Origin: Streptomyces albicerus | GTDB lineage: Bacteria; Actinomycetota; Actinomycetes; Streptomycetales; Streptomycetaceae | Reading direction: 5' to 3' | Length of the DNA stretch: 64,000 nt | Assembly: GCF_008905045.1 (NCBI RefSeq) | Contig: NZ_VWMY01000001.1 | Coordinates: 124,001 to 188,000 of the forward strand | Shown here: positions 1-9,065 of the stretch, piece by piece | Position numbering within the stretch: the stretch's first letter is position 1 | Layout of the letters: each line of letters begins with the position of its first letter | Notes under the pieces: generated by a model | Databases searched by the model: none | What the model was told of the DNA's origin: nothing | The model's input: the letters and a program-made list of their open reading frames with translations, nothing else | Position numbers and translations under genes: made by a program

Positions 1-308
1 TATGGTCCCCTGTCGCACCTGTGTACTTGTCGCCTCCACCGTTTCCCCTCTTGTCCATGTGACGCACTGGCGCCCGGTACCCGCGAGGTCGCGGGGACCT
101 GAGCATCCCGATCTGATACGGCCCCTGGGCCGGGCAAGACTACGGAACATGGCGAGAAGTTGGCCCTGTTTGGCCTCAACTGTTCTTGTTCCGCGATCGG
201 CACGCTGGTCGAAGACGGCCGTCCAGGCCGCCGTCGCCGGGTACGTTGAGTGATTAAGGCGTTAACCACAAGCCATCGTGGGGCTGTTGGGGTGCATGGG
301 GTATACAC
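1..308. other. Left-edge non-coding stretch
   Basis: I see no convincing gene here. The open frames have atypical composition and no ribosome binding site. The last part, before the LacI-type gene, holds the AT-richer stretch TTAAGGCGTTAA at about 254-265. It could be part of that gene's promoter or an autoregulatory site, but this is only a guess. Whatever gene lies upstream is outside the window. Confidence 0.5.
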
Positions 309-1361
309 ATGACGAGTTCGCGTGTCTGGCGGCGTCCCACGCTCGGCGCCGTTGCTGCACGGGCGGGGGTGTCCACGGCCACGGTGTCGAACGCGCTCAA
401 CGGCACCGGACGGCTGTCCGAGGCGACCAGGCAGCGTGTGCTCGCCGCGGCACGCGAACTCGGTCATGCCCCGGCCAGCACGGCCCGGGCCCTGGCCCGC
501 GGGAGCACCGGAGTGCTCGGCCTGACCATGACGACGTACGGCGACCTTCCCGTCTCGTACATGGAGATCCCCTATTACGCACAGCTGACGCTGGGCGCGA
601 TGGCGGCGGCGCACGAGCGCGGCTACATGCTCATGGTCATGCCGAGTTCCCTGTCACCGTGGATGTGGCTCAACACGCCGATGGACGGCGTCATCCACGT
701 CGAGCCGCGCGCCGATGACCCGGTGCGTTCCATCCTGCGGGAGCGGGGCATCCCGATGGTCACCGCCGGCCGGCCGCCCCAGCCGCACTGGCTCGACGCG
801 TGGGTGGACACCGACTACGAAGCGGGCCTGCGCATCCTGCTCGACCACCTCACGGAGGCCGGCGCCCGGCGGATCGCACTCTCCCAGCCGCTGCACGACG
901 ACGAGTACCCGCACCTGATCGGACGCGCCTACGCCGCCTGGTGCGCCGAGCACGACATGCCCGCCCTCGTCGAGGAGTACGCCTCGCTGCCCGACTACTT
1001 CACGGCTGAACGGGATGCGGTCGGCCGGCTGCTCGACCGCGATCCACGACCGGACGCCGTCATCGGCATCTACTCCGACTCCGGTCACAACATCCTCGCC
1101 GCCGCCCGGCACCGCGGGCTTCGAGTGCCGCAGGATCTGCTGGTGGCGTGCATCAGTGAGGATCCGGATTACGCGACGACGACCCCGCCCGTCACCACGC
1201 TCAGCCTCCGTCCGGAGCGGGTGAGCGACGAAGCGGTCGATCTGCTGATCGCTCTCATCAACGCCCGCAGCGGTGTGGACCGGCATCGGCTCGTACAGCC
1301 GGTCCTGACCCCTCGCCGGTCCGCACGAGGCCCGGTACGGCGAGGGAACGTCACACCCTGA
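309..1361 (+). CDS. LacI-family transcriptional regulator
   Basis: This 350-residue protein has the classic LacI layout. An N-terminal helix-turn-helix with hinge helix (about residues 10-65, including TLGAVAARAGVSTATVSNAL) is followed by a periplasmic-binding-protein-like effector domain. Such proteins are usually sugar-responsive repressors that bind palindromic operators. It is the first of a run of genes for secreted plant-polysaccharide enzymes and converges on the GH43 gene, from which a strong hairpin separates it. That makes it a candidate local regulator of polysaccharide use, but its ligand cannot be read from sequence. The ATG at 309 places the HTH at the usual distance from the N terminus, although the ribosome binding site is weak. 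Confidence 0.9.
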   Translation: MTSSRVWRRPTLGAVAARAGVSTATVSNALNGTGRLSEATRQRVLAAARELGHAPASTARALARGSTGVLGLTMTTYGDLPVSYMEIPYYAQLTLGAMAAAHERGYMLMVMPSSLSPWMWLNTPMDGVIHVEPRADDPVRSILRERGIPMVTAGRPPQPHWLDAWVDTDYEAGLRILLDHLTEAGARRIALSQPLHDDEYPHLIGRAYAAWCAEHDMPALVEEYASLPDYFTAERDAVGRLLDRDPRPDAVIGIYSDSGHNILAAARHRGLRVPQDLLVACISEDPDYATTTPPVTTLSLRPERVSDEAVDLLIALINARSGVDRHRLVQPVLTPRRSARGPVRRGNVTP

Positions 1362-1373
1362 GCGCGGGCCCGG

Positions 1374-1408
1374 ACCGCATCGGCGGGGCATTGCCTCGCC
1401 GATGCGGT
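1374..1408. terminator. Bidirectional hairpin terminator
   Basis: A perfect 12-bp inverted repeat (ACCGCATCGGCG at 1374-1385 and its complement at 1397-1408) with an 11-nt loop lies between two convergent stop codons. It ends in a short T run on the + strand. It is well placed to terminate both the LacI-type gene and the GH43 gene. Confidence 0.85.
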
Positions 1409-1426
1409 TTCGTTGTCGGCGTCGGG

Positions 1427-2860
1427 TCAGCTCGTCACGCGGAAGGTGGCGTCGCCGCGCCCCGTCGCGTTGGTGATCGGGTCGAGGCGGAGTTGGTACG
1501 CGTAGTGGCGGATGTACCGGTCGGGGTGGTTGTACGACTGGAACGACGACCAGCTTGCGTCGGCGAGCCCGGCGACCTGGCGGAAGGTGGCGTCCGCGGC
1601 GAACTGGGTGGTGCCGTCGTTGTAGGCCAGCTGGAAGTCGTATCCGGCGTGCCGCAGGAAGTAGCCGGGGAAGTTCACCGACTCGAAGGAGACGGTGCCG
1701 GAGCCCGCCAGACCGGTCCTCAGCCGGAACTGGGAGTCGCCGGCGGGGCTGACGTTGGGGTCGATGCGCACGTCCATGTTGGCGTGCCGCACGTACCGGT
1801 CCTGGAAGTTGAACGACTGGAGCCGCTTGATCGCGGTGTTGGGCCAGCGGGCCTGTACGCGGCTCTCCTCGGCGGCCGTCAGGTTCAGGATCGAACCGTG
1901 GCGCTTCTTGGTGCCGCCCAGGTTGTAGCTGCCCGACGCCGGGAGCTTGTAGGTGCCGGAGGCGGACGGGTTGGTCGTCGTGACCGGCATGTAGCCGCGG
2001 CTCGTGGCGTACTGGTCGAGGTAGAGGGTCCACTCGTTGCGGTCTCTGAACTTCATCCACATCGGACCCTCGACCTGGGAGCCGGTCAGGCCGATGCCGG
2101 AGAGGTTGCCGAGGTTGGTCCAGGTGCCGAGGATCGAGTTGCTGCCTTCGAGGGTGATCTGGCCGTCACCGGAGGCCCGTACGTAGCGGTAGTTGCCGAC
2201 GCCGCTCGGCATCTCGACGATCTGGGTGTCGATGATTTCCTGGGTGCCGGGGCGCTCGATGTAGACCTGCGGGGTGGTGATGGAGCGGAAGTCGCTGGTG
2301 CGGGCGTAGTAAATGCGGTGCTTCGTTGCGCCGTTGAGGGGCTTGTTCGTCGCCCAGTACAGGACGTAGGCGTTGCTGGCCGGGTCCCAGATCGCCTCCG
2401 GCGCCCACGCGTTGCGCCCGTCGGGAATCGCTCCGGCGACGTTGAGCAACCACGGCTGCGACCAGGTGACCAGGTCCGTCGACTCCCACACCACAAGATT
2501 GCGGCTGCCGTCGTTGATGGACTGACTCCACGTCTGCCCGCAGTCGATGCACAGGTCGGTCGCGATGATCCAGTACTTGTCGCCGTTGGGGGAACGCACC
2601 AGTGCGGGGTCACGCACCCCACGCGTACCGACCGTGGAACGCAGGGCCATCCCTCCGCCGTTGAGGTCACTCCAGTTCAGGCCGTCCGTACTGTGCGAGA
2701 AGTAGATCTGCTGACCGGTCGACCCCTCCCCGATGAAGTGCGTCATGAGATAGCCCGGATCGGCGGCGGCAGCCCGCTGCGGTGTGGTCAGGGCTTGGCC
2801 TGTGAAGAGCAGGCACACGGCGAGCAATATCGCCGACAGCCGGGCGCGAAGCGCGGACAT
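1427..2860 (-). CDS. Secreted GH43 family glycoside hydrolase with C-terminal AbfB (CBM42-like) domain
   Basis: The predicted protein has 477 residues: a Sec signal peptide (ending near AAAADP), a five-bladed GH43-type domain to about residue 330, and a C-terminal beta-trefoil of three repeats carrying NFQDRYVRH, NFPGYFLRH and NHPDRYIRH. That trefoil is typical of AbfB domains, which bind arabinofuranose side chains. Catalytic candidates visible are the Asp in VRDPALV and the Glu in VEGPMW. The family removes or cleaves arabinose- or xylose-containing hemicellulose outside the cell; the exact substrate is uncertain. I chose the ATG at 2860, not the one at 2866, because AGGAG abuts the earlier ATG and sits six bases from this one. 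Confidence 0.87.
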   Translation of the reverse strand: MSALRARLSAILLAVCLLFTGQALTTPQRAAAADPGYLMTHFIGEGSTGQQIYFSHSTDGLNWSDLNGGGMALRSTVGTRGVRDPALVRSPNGDKYWIIATDLCIDCGQTWSQSINDGSRNLVVWESTDLVTWSQPWLLNVAGAIPDGRNAWAPEAIWDPASNAYVLYWATNKPLNGATKHRIYYARTSDFRSITTPQVYIERPGTQEIIDTQIVEMPSGVGNYRYVRASGDGQITLEGSNSILGTWTNLGNLSGIGLTGSQVEGPMWMKFRDRNEWTLYLDQYATSRGYMPVTTTNPSASGTYKLPASGSYNLGGTKKRHGSILNLTAAEESRVQARWPNTAIKRLQSFNFQDRYVRHANMDVRIDPNVSPAGDSQFRLRTGLAGSGTVSFESVNFPGYFLRHAGYDFQLAYNDGTTQFAADATFRQVAGLADASWSSFQSYNHPDRYIRHYAYQLRLDPITNATGRGDATFRVTS

Positions 2861-3575
2861 GTCCATCTCCTGTCGTTCTGCGAATGTTCACCATCGGGCG
2901 AAAAGGAGCGAAGCAGGGTCAACCAGGGGGCTCAGTCTCGGTGTTGGCGGGACAGGGCCGACTACCGCACAACGTGGAAGGGGTGGTCGGCTCCGGCAAC
3001 GGCATGTCCCCTGCGTGCGCTGCATTTCGCCGTGGTGACGGCGGGGCTGGGCAAACGATGCCCGTGCGTCGGTGGTGTGACGGCTTGCGGGTGAAGTACC
3101 GGTTGTCGCCCGAGTGGGGCGGTTCTCTCTTGACCAGGCCAAGCGGCCTTCGGCGTAGGGCGATATCAAAACGGCGGCCGACCGATTCTCCTGGCCGGCT
3201 TCCCGTCCGGCCGACATGAGTTGTGCGGGATATCGAACAGCGTTCGCGATGTCGGGCAGACGTTAAGTGTGAGCAGCGGGATGCGTCAATACCTTCGGCA
3301 TCCGTAGTCCGTGGGACCTGAAAAGACTGGTCACGGTCGGCGAATGTGCCGGTTGCGTCCAGAGAAGAGGTGGAAACACACCACCGGGGTGAACTCCCCT
3401 GTCACACACGGACGTTGGACCCGGGAGCGACACAAGGGGAACGACCCTGGCAAGCCGTCCGGATACGCCCGCCGCGGAACTCTCGTACGCGCCAGTGAGA
3501 AATCGAAGGCAACCTTTCCGCTCTCTGCGGCCACTGAGCAGTGCACCATCGGCTCGATCTTCCGAACGGACAGGT
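2861..3575. other. Divergent intergenic region between GH43 and expansin genes
   Basis: About 700 bases without a convincing gene; the open frames inside look like composition shadows. It must hold the divergent promoters for the GH43 and expansin genes. I found no copy of the CebR box TGGGAGCGCTCCCA. A small inverted repeat, GGTGG(N7)CCACC, lies at about 3369-3385. The last bases (GGCTCGATCTTCC at 3551-3563) recur exactly in front of the GH5 cellulase gene. Confidence 0.6.
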
Positions 3576-4526
3576 ATGAAGACAGCGAGGCAGGCCGCGC
3601 GTCAGCGCAGGCAAAGACGCAGGCTTGTGCTGGGCACCACCTTGGCGGTGACCGCCGCGGGGGTTCTCGCCTACCTGGTCATGGGGTCGCCCTCCGACCG
3701 CGAGGCGGCGGCAGGGCAGGCCACGGCCACACCCGCCACCACCCAGGTGAGAGCCACCAGCACGACGGAGACGGGCACCCCGAGCGCGTCGGCGACGCCG
3801 ACCGCGACCGGTACCCCGACGCCGACGGCTGCTGCGACGTCCGGTGCAGCACGCCCTTCGGCCAAAGCCACCCCGCGGCCCCCGCGAACGGCGTCCACCA
3901 CGCCATCGTCGGCAGGGCGGATTCGGCCCAACACCTCCTACACCGGGGTCGCCACCGCCTACGAGGCCGCCGACGGAAACGGCGCCTGCCTGTTCGGCCC
4001 GAGTCCCGACCTCATGATCGCGGCCATGAACACCACGGACTACGAGACGTCCAGGGCGTGCGGCGCGTACGTGCTCGTCCGCGCGGCCAACGGCAAGTCG
4101 ATCACTGTACGGATCACCAACGAATGCCCCCTGCCTTGCGCACCCGGGCAAATCGACCTCAGCCAACAGGCCTTCGCCAAACTCGCCGATCTCAAGGTCG
4201 GCCGGATACCGATCACCTGGCAGCTGCTGAGTCCCAGCACGTCCGACACGATCTCCATCAGGTACAAGACCGGGTCCAGCCCCTATTGGTGCGGCATCCA
4301 GGCGATCGGCCACCGCAACCCGGTCGCGCGCCTGGAGGTCCAGGCCGGCGGCGGCTGGCGGCAGTTGCCCCGCACCGAATACAACTACTTCATCTCCGAC
4401 AGCGGCAGCGGGTGCGGCAGCTCGATCAGAGTCACGGACATCTACGGAGAACGACTGACCATCACCGGGATCGCGGTGCGGCCGAACGTCGTGCAACCGA
4501 CCGGGGTTCAGTTCGCCCGGCACTGA
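3576..4526 (+). CDS. Bacterial expansin (RlpA-like barrel plus CBM63-like domain)
   Basis: This 316-residue protein begins with an arginine-rich stretch and one hydrophobic segment (about residues 17-38), then a Thr/Pro/Ala-rich linker, then the two-domain expansin fold. The first domain carries TGVATAY and the hallmark QIDLSQQAF, whose Asp corresponds to the essential Asp of expansins. The second resembles the CBM63 wall-binding domain. Expansins loosen cellulose and plant or bacterial wall networks without hydrolysis. It should act outside the cell, either released or held by the N-terminal segment. The start at 3576 gives a proper export signal; an in-frame upstream ATG at 3495 only adds a low-quality extension. 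The N terminus matches that of the GH5 enzyme 5 kb away. Confidence 0.88.
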   Translation: MKTARQAARQRRQRRRLVLGTTLAVTAAGVLAYLVMGSPSDREAAAGQATATPATTQVRATSTTETGTPSASATPTATGTPTPTAAATSGAARPSAKATPRPPRTASTTPSSAGRIRPNTSYTGVATAYEAADGNGACLFGPSPDLMIAAMNTTDYETSRACGAYVLVRAANGKSITVRITNECPLPCAPGQIDLSQQAFAKLADLKVGRIPITWQLLSPSTSDTISIRYKTGSSPYWCGIQAIGHRNPVARLEVQAGGGWRQLPRTEYNYFISDSGSGCGSSIRVTDIYGERLTITGIAVRPNVVQPTGVQFARH

Positions 4527-5913
4527 CGTCATCGGAACTGGGTACCTGGGCGTTGCCGAACTGGCCCGTGAGGCCGCGCAGCGAGTGCGCCGGGCGGTGG
4601 CCCCCGTGACGGCGAGGACCACACCCCCAAACGGCGCCCCGTACAGCCGTACCGTACGGGGCGCCGGCTCCGGATCCGGGCGCGGATTCCCCTCGCCGGA
4701 TGCGCCGGGCGACCTGGGTCGCCCTGCCCATCAGCCATTCCAGCGGCCCCCGCTGGAAGAAGCGGGACCAGATGGTGGCGAGGACGGTGATGGACACGAT
4801 GAAGCCGAGCAGGATGTACAAGGCCTGGCCGGTCAGGGTGAGTTCCTCGGTGTCCAGGAGCCAGATGGCGAGGATGTGGAAGACGTACGCCGTCAGCGAC
4901 ATCGAGCCGACCGCGATGACGGGCCCCGCCAGGCGGCGCAGCCGTGGGAAGGCGTCCATGGCGGCCAGGCAGACGGTGATCACCAGGATCGCCACACCGG
5001 TGTTGCCCACGATGGACAGGGTCGCCTCGCTGTGCGGGGAGGCGACCAGCATCCCGGCGGGGGTGTCGCCGAAGATGCCATCGCTGCCGGGTGATCCGGA
5101 CGACATGGACGATGCGGACGACATGGACGGCATGGATGACATGCCCGATCCCCCCTCGGCTTCCCGGACGGCCTCGGCGGCACCGGGCACGAAGCGCAGC
5201 GCCAGCCAGGAGCCGCCGTAGCCGGTGACGGCGAGGGCGACGCCGGTGAGGGCGAGGCGTGTTCGGACAGCCGTGGCGGTCAGGTCGAGGCGGGCGACGG
5301 CCATGCCGGCGATGACGAACGGGACCCAGGTCAGGGCCGGATAGCCGCCGGTGAAGAGCAGCGAGACGAGGCCGTCGGCCTGGCCGACGGTGGGGAATGT
5401 GCGGTCGCCGACCATCGGCTTCAGCACGTACAGCAGCTGCGGGCCCACCAGGGCCCAGCCCGCCGCGATCAGCGCCAGCGGCTTGGCGCCCAGCCGATAC
5501 AGCGGCAGCACGAGCAGGAAGAACAGTCCGTAGAAGGCGAGGATCGGCACGACCGGGGTGCCGGTCATGGTCAGGGCGGTGCCGAGGGCCAGCAGGATCA
5601 CGGCCCGGATGACGACTTTGGCGACGGCCTGGCGGCCAGCCAGGCCGGTCTTCGGTGTGCGGCGCCCGGTGATGAGAGCGACCGCGAAGCCGGCCAGGAC
5701 GGCGAACAGGGCGGAGGAGCGGCCTTGTGCCAGCTCCATCAGGAAGCCGATGACACCGTCCTGGCCCGGGGCGGGGCCCACATGGACCGCGTACATACCG
5801 AAGACGGCCAGGCCCCGGGCCAGGTCCAGCCCGACCAGCCGGGCTGTGGAGGGCTGCTCGACCTCCCGTGCTCCGGCCGTCGAAGGGGCGTCGGTGACTG
5901 CATCGCGTTTCAT
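4462..5913 (-). CDS. DUF418-type polytopic membrane protein
   Basis: This 483-residue protein starts with GLDLARGLAVFGMYAVH, the usual opening of DUF1624/DUF418 (YeiB-like) proteins, and has about ten hydrophobic segments. The family resembles membrane acyltransferases, but no reaction is established. The start at 5913 has a good GGAGGG site. An extracytoplasmic loop near residues 255-280 holds a Met/Ser-rich repeat. The C-terminal 70 residues are compositionally poor. The frame runs straight through a perfect 13-bp hairpin (4632-4666) and overlaps the 3' end of the convergent expansin gene by 65 bases, so the true C terminus is uncertain. It is probably not functionally tied to its neighbours. 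Confidence 0.75.
   Translation of the reverse strand: MKRDAVTDAPSTAGAREVEQPSTARLVGLDLARGLAVFGMYAVHVGPAPGQDGVIGFLMELAQGRSSALFAVLAGFAVALITGRRTPKTGLAGRQAVAKVVIRAVILLALGTALTMTGTPVVPILAFYGLFFLLVLPLYRLGAKPLALIAAGWALVGPQLLYVLKPMVGDRTFPTVGQADGLVSLLFTGGYPALTWVPFVIAGMAVARLDLTATAVRTRLALTGVALAVTGYGGSWLALRFVPGAAEAVREAEGGSGMSSMPSMSSASSMSSGSPGSDGIFGDTPAGMLVASPHSEATLSIVGNTGVAILVITVCLAAMDAFPRLRRLAGPVIAVGSMSLTAYVFHILAIWLLDTEELTLTGQALYILLGFIVSITVLATIWSRFFQRGPLEWLMGRATQVARRIRRGESAPGSGAGAPYGTAVRGAVWGCGPRRHGGHRPAHSLRGLTGQFGNAQVPSSDDVSAGRTEPRSVARRSAAPRSR
4632..4666. terminator. Strong hairpin inside the 3' end of the DUF418 gene
   Basis: A perfect 13-bp inverted repeat (CGGCGCCCCGTAC at 4632-4644, complement at 4654-4666) with a 9-nt loop. 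It lies just past the expansin stop at 4526 and would normally be read as a bidirectional terminator. The DUF418 reading frame continues through it. Confidence 0.7.
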
Positions 5914-6057
5914 GCCCTCCAGACTGGAAACGCCACGGGTCGGCGGTGAATCCGCCAGAGGGCCCCACCACCCCCGCCGATCGGCGGCATTGGCCCCGCC
6001 CACCGGCTGGAACCGGGCCGGCGGCGCCGAGTTGGGCGATGGCGGCTCCGGCAGCAG

Positions 6058-6098
6058 GCTCGGAGCGCTGCGTCGGCGAGCCGCGGAGCGCTCCGAGC
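6058..6098 (-). terminator. Hairpin terminator after the cutinase-like gene
   Basis: A perfect 12-bp inverted repeat (GCTCGGAGCGCT at 6058-6069, complement at 6087-6098) with a 17-nt loop begins eight bases beyond the stop of the leftward cutinase-like gene. It separates that gene from the DUF418 gene downstream. Confidence 0.75.
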
Positions 6099-6105
6099 GA
6101 GCCGG

Positions 6106-7029
6106 TCACAACGGGCAGGTGTCCATCCAGCGCGTGACCAGGGATGTGTTGTTCTTGTCGGCGTCACGTACGGGACCGCACAGGAACGGGCTGAAACGGG
6201 TGTCGGCATGCAGCCAGAGGCTGAGGAACGACACGATCCACTTGCCCTGCTTGGCCTTGTTGCCGGAGCCCGTCATCGGGCACAGATGGTCGCCCGGAAC
6301 CTCGATGTAGAGCTTCTCGGCCTGGGACATGGAGTTGTACCAGGGCACCGCGTAGTCGTTGCCGTGGGCGAGAGGGTCGCTTTGACAGGTCAGGAAGAAC
6401 GTGGGCTCGGTGACTCCGGAGAAGTTCATGTTCGGGTAGTACGGGGCCGTGGGTACGCCCGCCCGGAAGCGCGAGTCGTCCCGGAGGGCCGCCATGACAC
6501 CCCCGCCGCCCATCGAGTGGCCGACCGCGCCCAGCGTGCCGTTGACCTTCCCCGATATCGGGTTGCCGGTGGCGTTGCCGAGCGCGAGCAACTGGGTGCC
6601 GGCGGCGGTGATCTGGCGGCCTCGTGATGCGGGATCGTCGGTGAGTGTGTTGGTGCCGACGTTGATGACGACGAATCCCCAGGAAGCGAGGCGGGGTGCG
6701 AGCCACTGCAGGTTCTGTTGTGTGCCCTGATAGCCGGGCATCAGTACGACGCCCGGGTACGAGCCGCTGTTCGTGGGGTACGTGACCGTGCCGGAGCCGT
6801 ACCCGCTCGGGCTGGAAACGGTGTAGGTGGCGGTGGTCAGCGGCCCGCTGCCGGCCTCCAGGGAGGCAGTCGTCGGGTCCGGGACGGCTGCGGCCGCCGG
6901 CGGGGCGGCGGCTGTCAGCAGAGTCAGCGCCAAGCCGAGGGTGGTCACCAGGGAGATCAGTGCCGTCATGGCACGGGGTCGGGTCCGTAACTGCACGGTC
7001 GTGTGAGTGGAACGACGGGATGGACGCAT
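6106..7029 (-). CDS. Secreted cutinase-like polyester hydrolase (alpha/beta hydrolase)
   Basis: The 307-residue protein has an export signal ending near PPAAAA and a compact alpha/beta-hydrolase domain. The catalytic triad is readable: nucleophile Ser in GHSMGGGG, Asp in CQSDPLAHG, His in PGDHLCPM. GHSMGGGG, the PWYNSM segment and two C-terminal cysteines match the actinobacterial cutinase/polyester hydrolase group (TfCut2-like). The likely role is extracellular hydrolysis of cutin-like polyesters or other aliphatic esters, fitting the plant-wall enzymes around it. The start at 7029 has GGAGG at good spacing. Lipase or acyl-ester hydrolase activity cannot be excluded. Confidence 0.85.
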   Translation of the reverse strand: MRPSRRSTHTTVQLRTRPRAMTALISLVTTLGLALTLLTAAAPPAAAAVPDPTTASLEAGSGPLTTATYTVSSPSGYGSGTVTYPTNSGSYPGVVLMPGYQGTQQNLQWLAPRLASWGFVVINVGTNTLTDDPASRGRQITAAGTQLLALGNATGNPISGKVNGTLGAVGHSMGGGGVMAALRDDSRFRAGVPTAPYYPNMNFSGVTEPTFFLTCQSDPLAHGNDYAVPWYNSMSQAEKLYIEVPGDHLCPMTGSGNKAKQGKWIVSFLSLWLHADTRFSPFLCGPVRDADKNNTSLVTRWMDTCPL

Positions 7030-7104
7030 TGCTTTACCTCCGGATAGCGGTGAGAGCGCGGTAACCGGACAGCGGAGTGCGCGAAGGGGCGCCGTGTGCG
7101 GCGG

Positions 7105-8499
7105 CTACCGGGACTGTTCGAAGAGCCAGTCGATGACCACGTCGTTCTCATACGTCTGGGCCCATGAGAGGTGTGGGTTCACCGGTGTCGTTCCGGGCGT
7201 GTAGCTCGTGAACAGTACGTGGCTGCGCGTGGCCCGGGCCTGCCGTAGGAGTGCCCGGGACCGGGCCTCGAACTGTGTCTTCGGCAGATCGTTGGCCCAC
7301 TCCCCGCGGGTGACCCGTGCACCGGCGGTCTCCAGCGCGTTCATCAGTGTCCAGGTGCCGGGCTTGCCGAACCGGCCCTCCCGGTAGGGGACGACCGGGT
7401 CGTCGACGGAGTGGTCGGCCCAGATCGGGATGTGCGTGATCTGGTCCATGGTGGCCGAGTCGCCCCAGCCGGCCGTGGGCAGGGCGGCCGCGAACACGTC
7501 GGGGCGCTTCGCCAGCAGGCTGTAGATACCGCGCCCACCCGAGGACAGGCCGACGAGATAGAGCCGGGCTGTGTCCACGTTGCGGGAGTGCTCGCTCACG
7601 AAGGTGTCGATGAGTTCGACCAGAGCGGCCTGGACCTTGGCGTCGGTCCAGTCCGTGCCGTCGGGTCCGTCCATGGGACGGGGCAGGGGGATCTGCGGAG
7701 AGAGGACGAACGCGGGGTCGCGGCGCTGTCGTTCCGGTTTGGCGAACGTGACCGCGATCCGGTTGGAGGTGAGCTGGGTCATGTTGTTGTCCGCGACTTC
7801 GCCACCGCCGTGCAGGGTGACGACGAGTGGGTACCGCTTGCGCGTCTGCGGGTTCCGTACGAATCCCTCGGGCTGGTACAGCCGGAAGTCCAGTTCGAAA
7901 CCTGCGGAGTCGGTGAAGGAACCGGCGGCGAAGTCGTCGACCACGGGATTGATGACGTCGTCGTTCCGGCTCGCGAACGGACCAGCCCTGAGCACTGGTT
8001 CGCCTTCCGGGGTGTGCACGTCCGCCACTTGTCTGACGGAGTAGGCACGGTCGAGCGGAAGGGGGTCGGTGCCCGCGGCCCGCGCGTTGGAGTCGTTCGG
8101 GTCGAGTTCGATGATCAGGCGGTCCCCCGGCCGTCCGGGGTGAGATCGGTCGTCCACCTCGGCGGTGGTGCTGGAGTAGACCCGGGTCACCGTGCGAGCC
8201 GCTGTTTGCCCGCCCACAGTGGCCTTCACCTGGAAGGCCGAGGACGGGATCACCCCGCCGCGTAAGTCAATGGGATACGAGTACTGGATGGCGACGGCAG
8301 CCACCAGCCAGTTGTTCCTCGGCGTCACCCGCGTGACGAGGTCCGTTCGCAGGACCGGATTGCGCCCGGAGGTCGCTTGTCGTCCTTGAGATGTGGCTGT
8401 CGTTGTGCCGGCGGCCGAGGCGGTTGCCGTGCTCACGGCCGGCGCCGCGACCGCACCTGCTGTGACCGCGAGCGCCGTACGTCTGGTGATCCGTCTCAT
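7105..8499 (-). CDS. Tat-exported esterase with N-terminal Ig-like domain
   Basis: The 464-residue protein opens with the twin-arginine signal MRRITRRTALAV. An Ig-like N-terminal domain follows, then an esterase domain with LVVTLHGGGE (oxyanion loop), nucleophile Ser in VGLSSGGRG and a late His in VNPHLSW. The layout is that of secreted esterases with an esterase-Ig-like N-terminal domain, related to CE1/polyhydroxybutyrate-depolymerase-like hydrolases. It probably cleaves ester bonds on wall polymers or polyesters outside the cell; the substrate is unknown. I chose the start at 8499 for the Tat motif and the GAGGGG site; a longer frame reaches 8664 without a signal. It is transcribed leftward, next to the cutinase-like gene. 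Confidence 0.83.
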   Translation of the reverse strand: MRRITRRTALAVTAGAVAAPAVSTATASAAGTTTATSQGRQATSGRNPVLRTDLVTRVTPRNNWLVAAVAIQYSYPIDLRGGVIPSSAFQVKATVGGQTAARTVTRVYSSTTAEVDDRSHPGRPGDRLIIELDPNDSNARAAGTDPLPLDRAYSVRQVADVHTPEGEPVLRAGPFASRNDDVINPVVDDFAAGSFTDSAGFELDFRLYQPEGFVRNPQTRKRYPLVVTLHGGGEVADNNMTQLTSNRIAVTFAKPERQRRDPAFVLSPQIPLPRPMDGPDGTDWTDAKVQAALVELIDTFVSEHSRNVDTARLYLVGLSSGGRGIYSLLAKRPDVFAAALPTAGWGDSATMDQITHIPIWADHSVDDPVVPYREGRFGKPGTWTLMNALETAGARVTRGEWANDLPKTQFEARSRALLRQARATRSHVLFTSYTPGTTPVNPHLSWAQTYENDVVIDWLFEQSR

Positions 8500-9018
8500 G
8501 CGTCCCCTCGTCTCGGTCTTGTGGGGGCACCCGGATCGGGTGCCTGGTGGGTGGAGGTGTTCACCTGCTCCGAACTCCCGGAAGCAGGCCGCACGTTGGA
8601 GGTCGGAACTGTCCAGCATCAGTGCAGCCATGGCGCGTATGGTCGGGCCACCCCAACGGACCATGCGGACGGCCCTCGGTGGCGGCGGGGCGGGATCTGG
8701 GCGGGGCAGGCCGAGGTGTTACGCGAGAGTTTCGGAGCACTACCGGATCCGCGTCCAGCATCAAACCGAGATCTGTCCATGCAATAAGCGCATCAATTCA
8801 AGCGGCCCGTCCTCGAAAAGCCGCTGTTCCCGACGTGCTGCGGCTTGCCCACCCACCCTTCACCGCATGGAAGGCACCGCTGCTACGCCGACTGCTGTGC
8901 CACCCCCGGGCCGGGTCGGCCGACGGCGGGCGGACCTGTGTATGTCCTGTGAAGGTCGGCAACCGCCCGCCTGCCGACGGCAACTGAGGGGAGATACCGG
9001 CTCGATCTTCCAGGACGG
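8500..9018. other. Divergent intergenic region between esterase and GH5 cellulase genes
   Basis: About 520 bases without a believable gene. It must carry the divergent promoters for the esterase and the cellulase. I saw no clear CebR-like or LacI-like operator. The 13-mer GGCTCGATCTTCC at 8999-9011 is an exact copy of the sequence just before the expansin gene, and a GGACGG ribosome-binding-like site follows it. Confidence 0.55.
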
Positions 9019-9065
9019 ATGAGCAATGACAGCAGGCTGCCCGGCACCGCCGACGCAGGGTCGGA

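Noticed and set aside
2..253. Short open frame at the left edge
   Set aside because: No Shine-Dalgarno, no recognisable domain and atypical composition; treated as non-coding.
2888..3217. Open frames in the GH43/expansin gap
   Set aside because: No start signal and no family resemblance; codon usage looks like intergenic DNA.
6084..6096. GGAGCGCTCC, resembling the core of a CebR box
   Set aside because: It is one arm and flank of a 12-bp terminator hairpin after the cutinase-like gene, not in a promoter, and lacks the outer bases of the CebR consensus.
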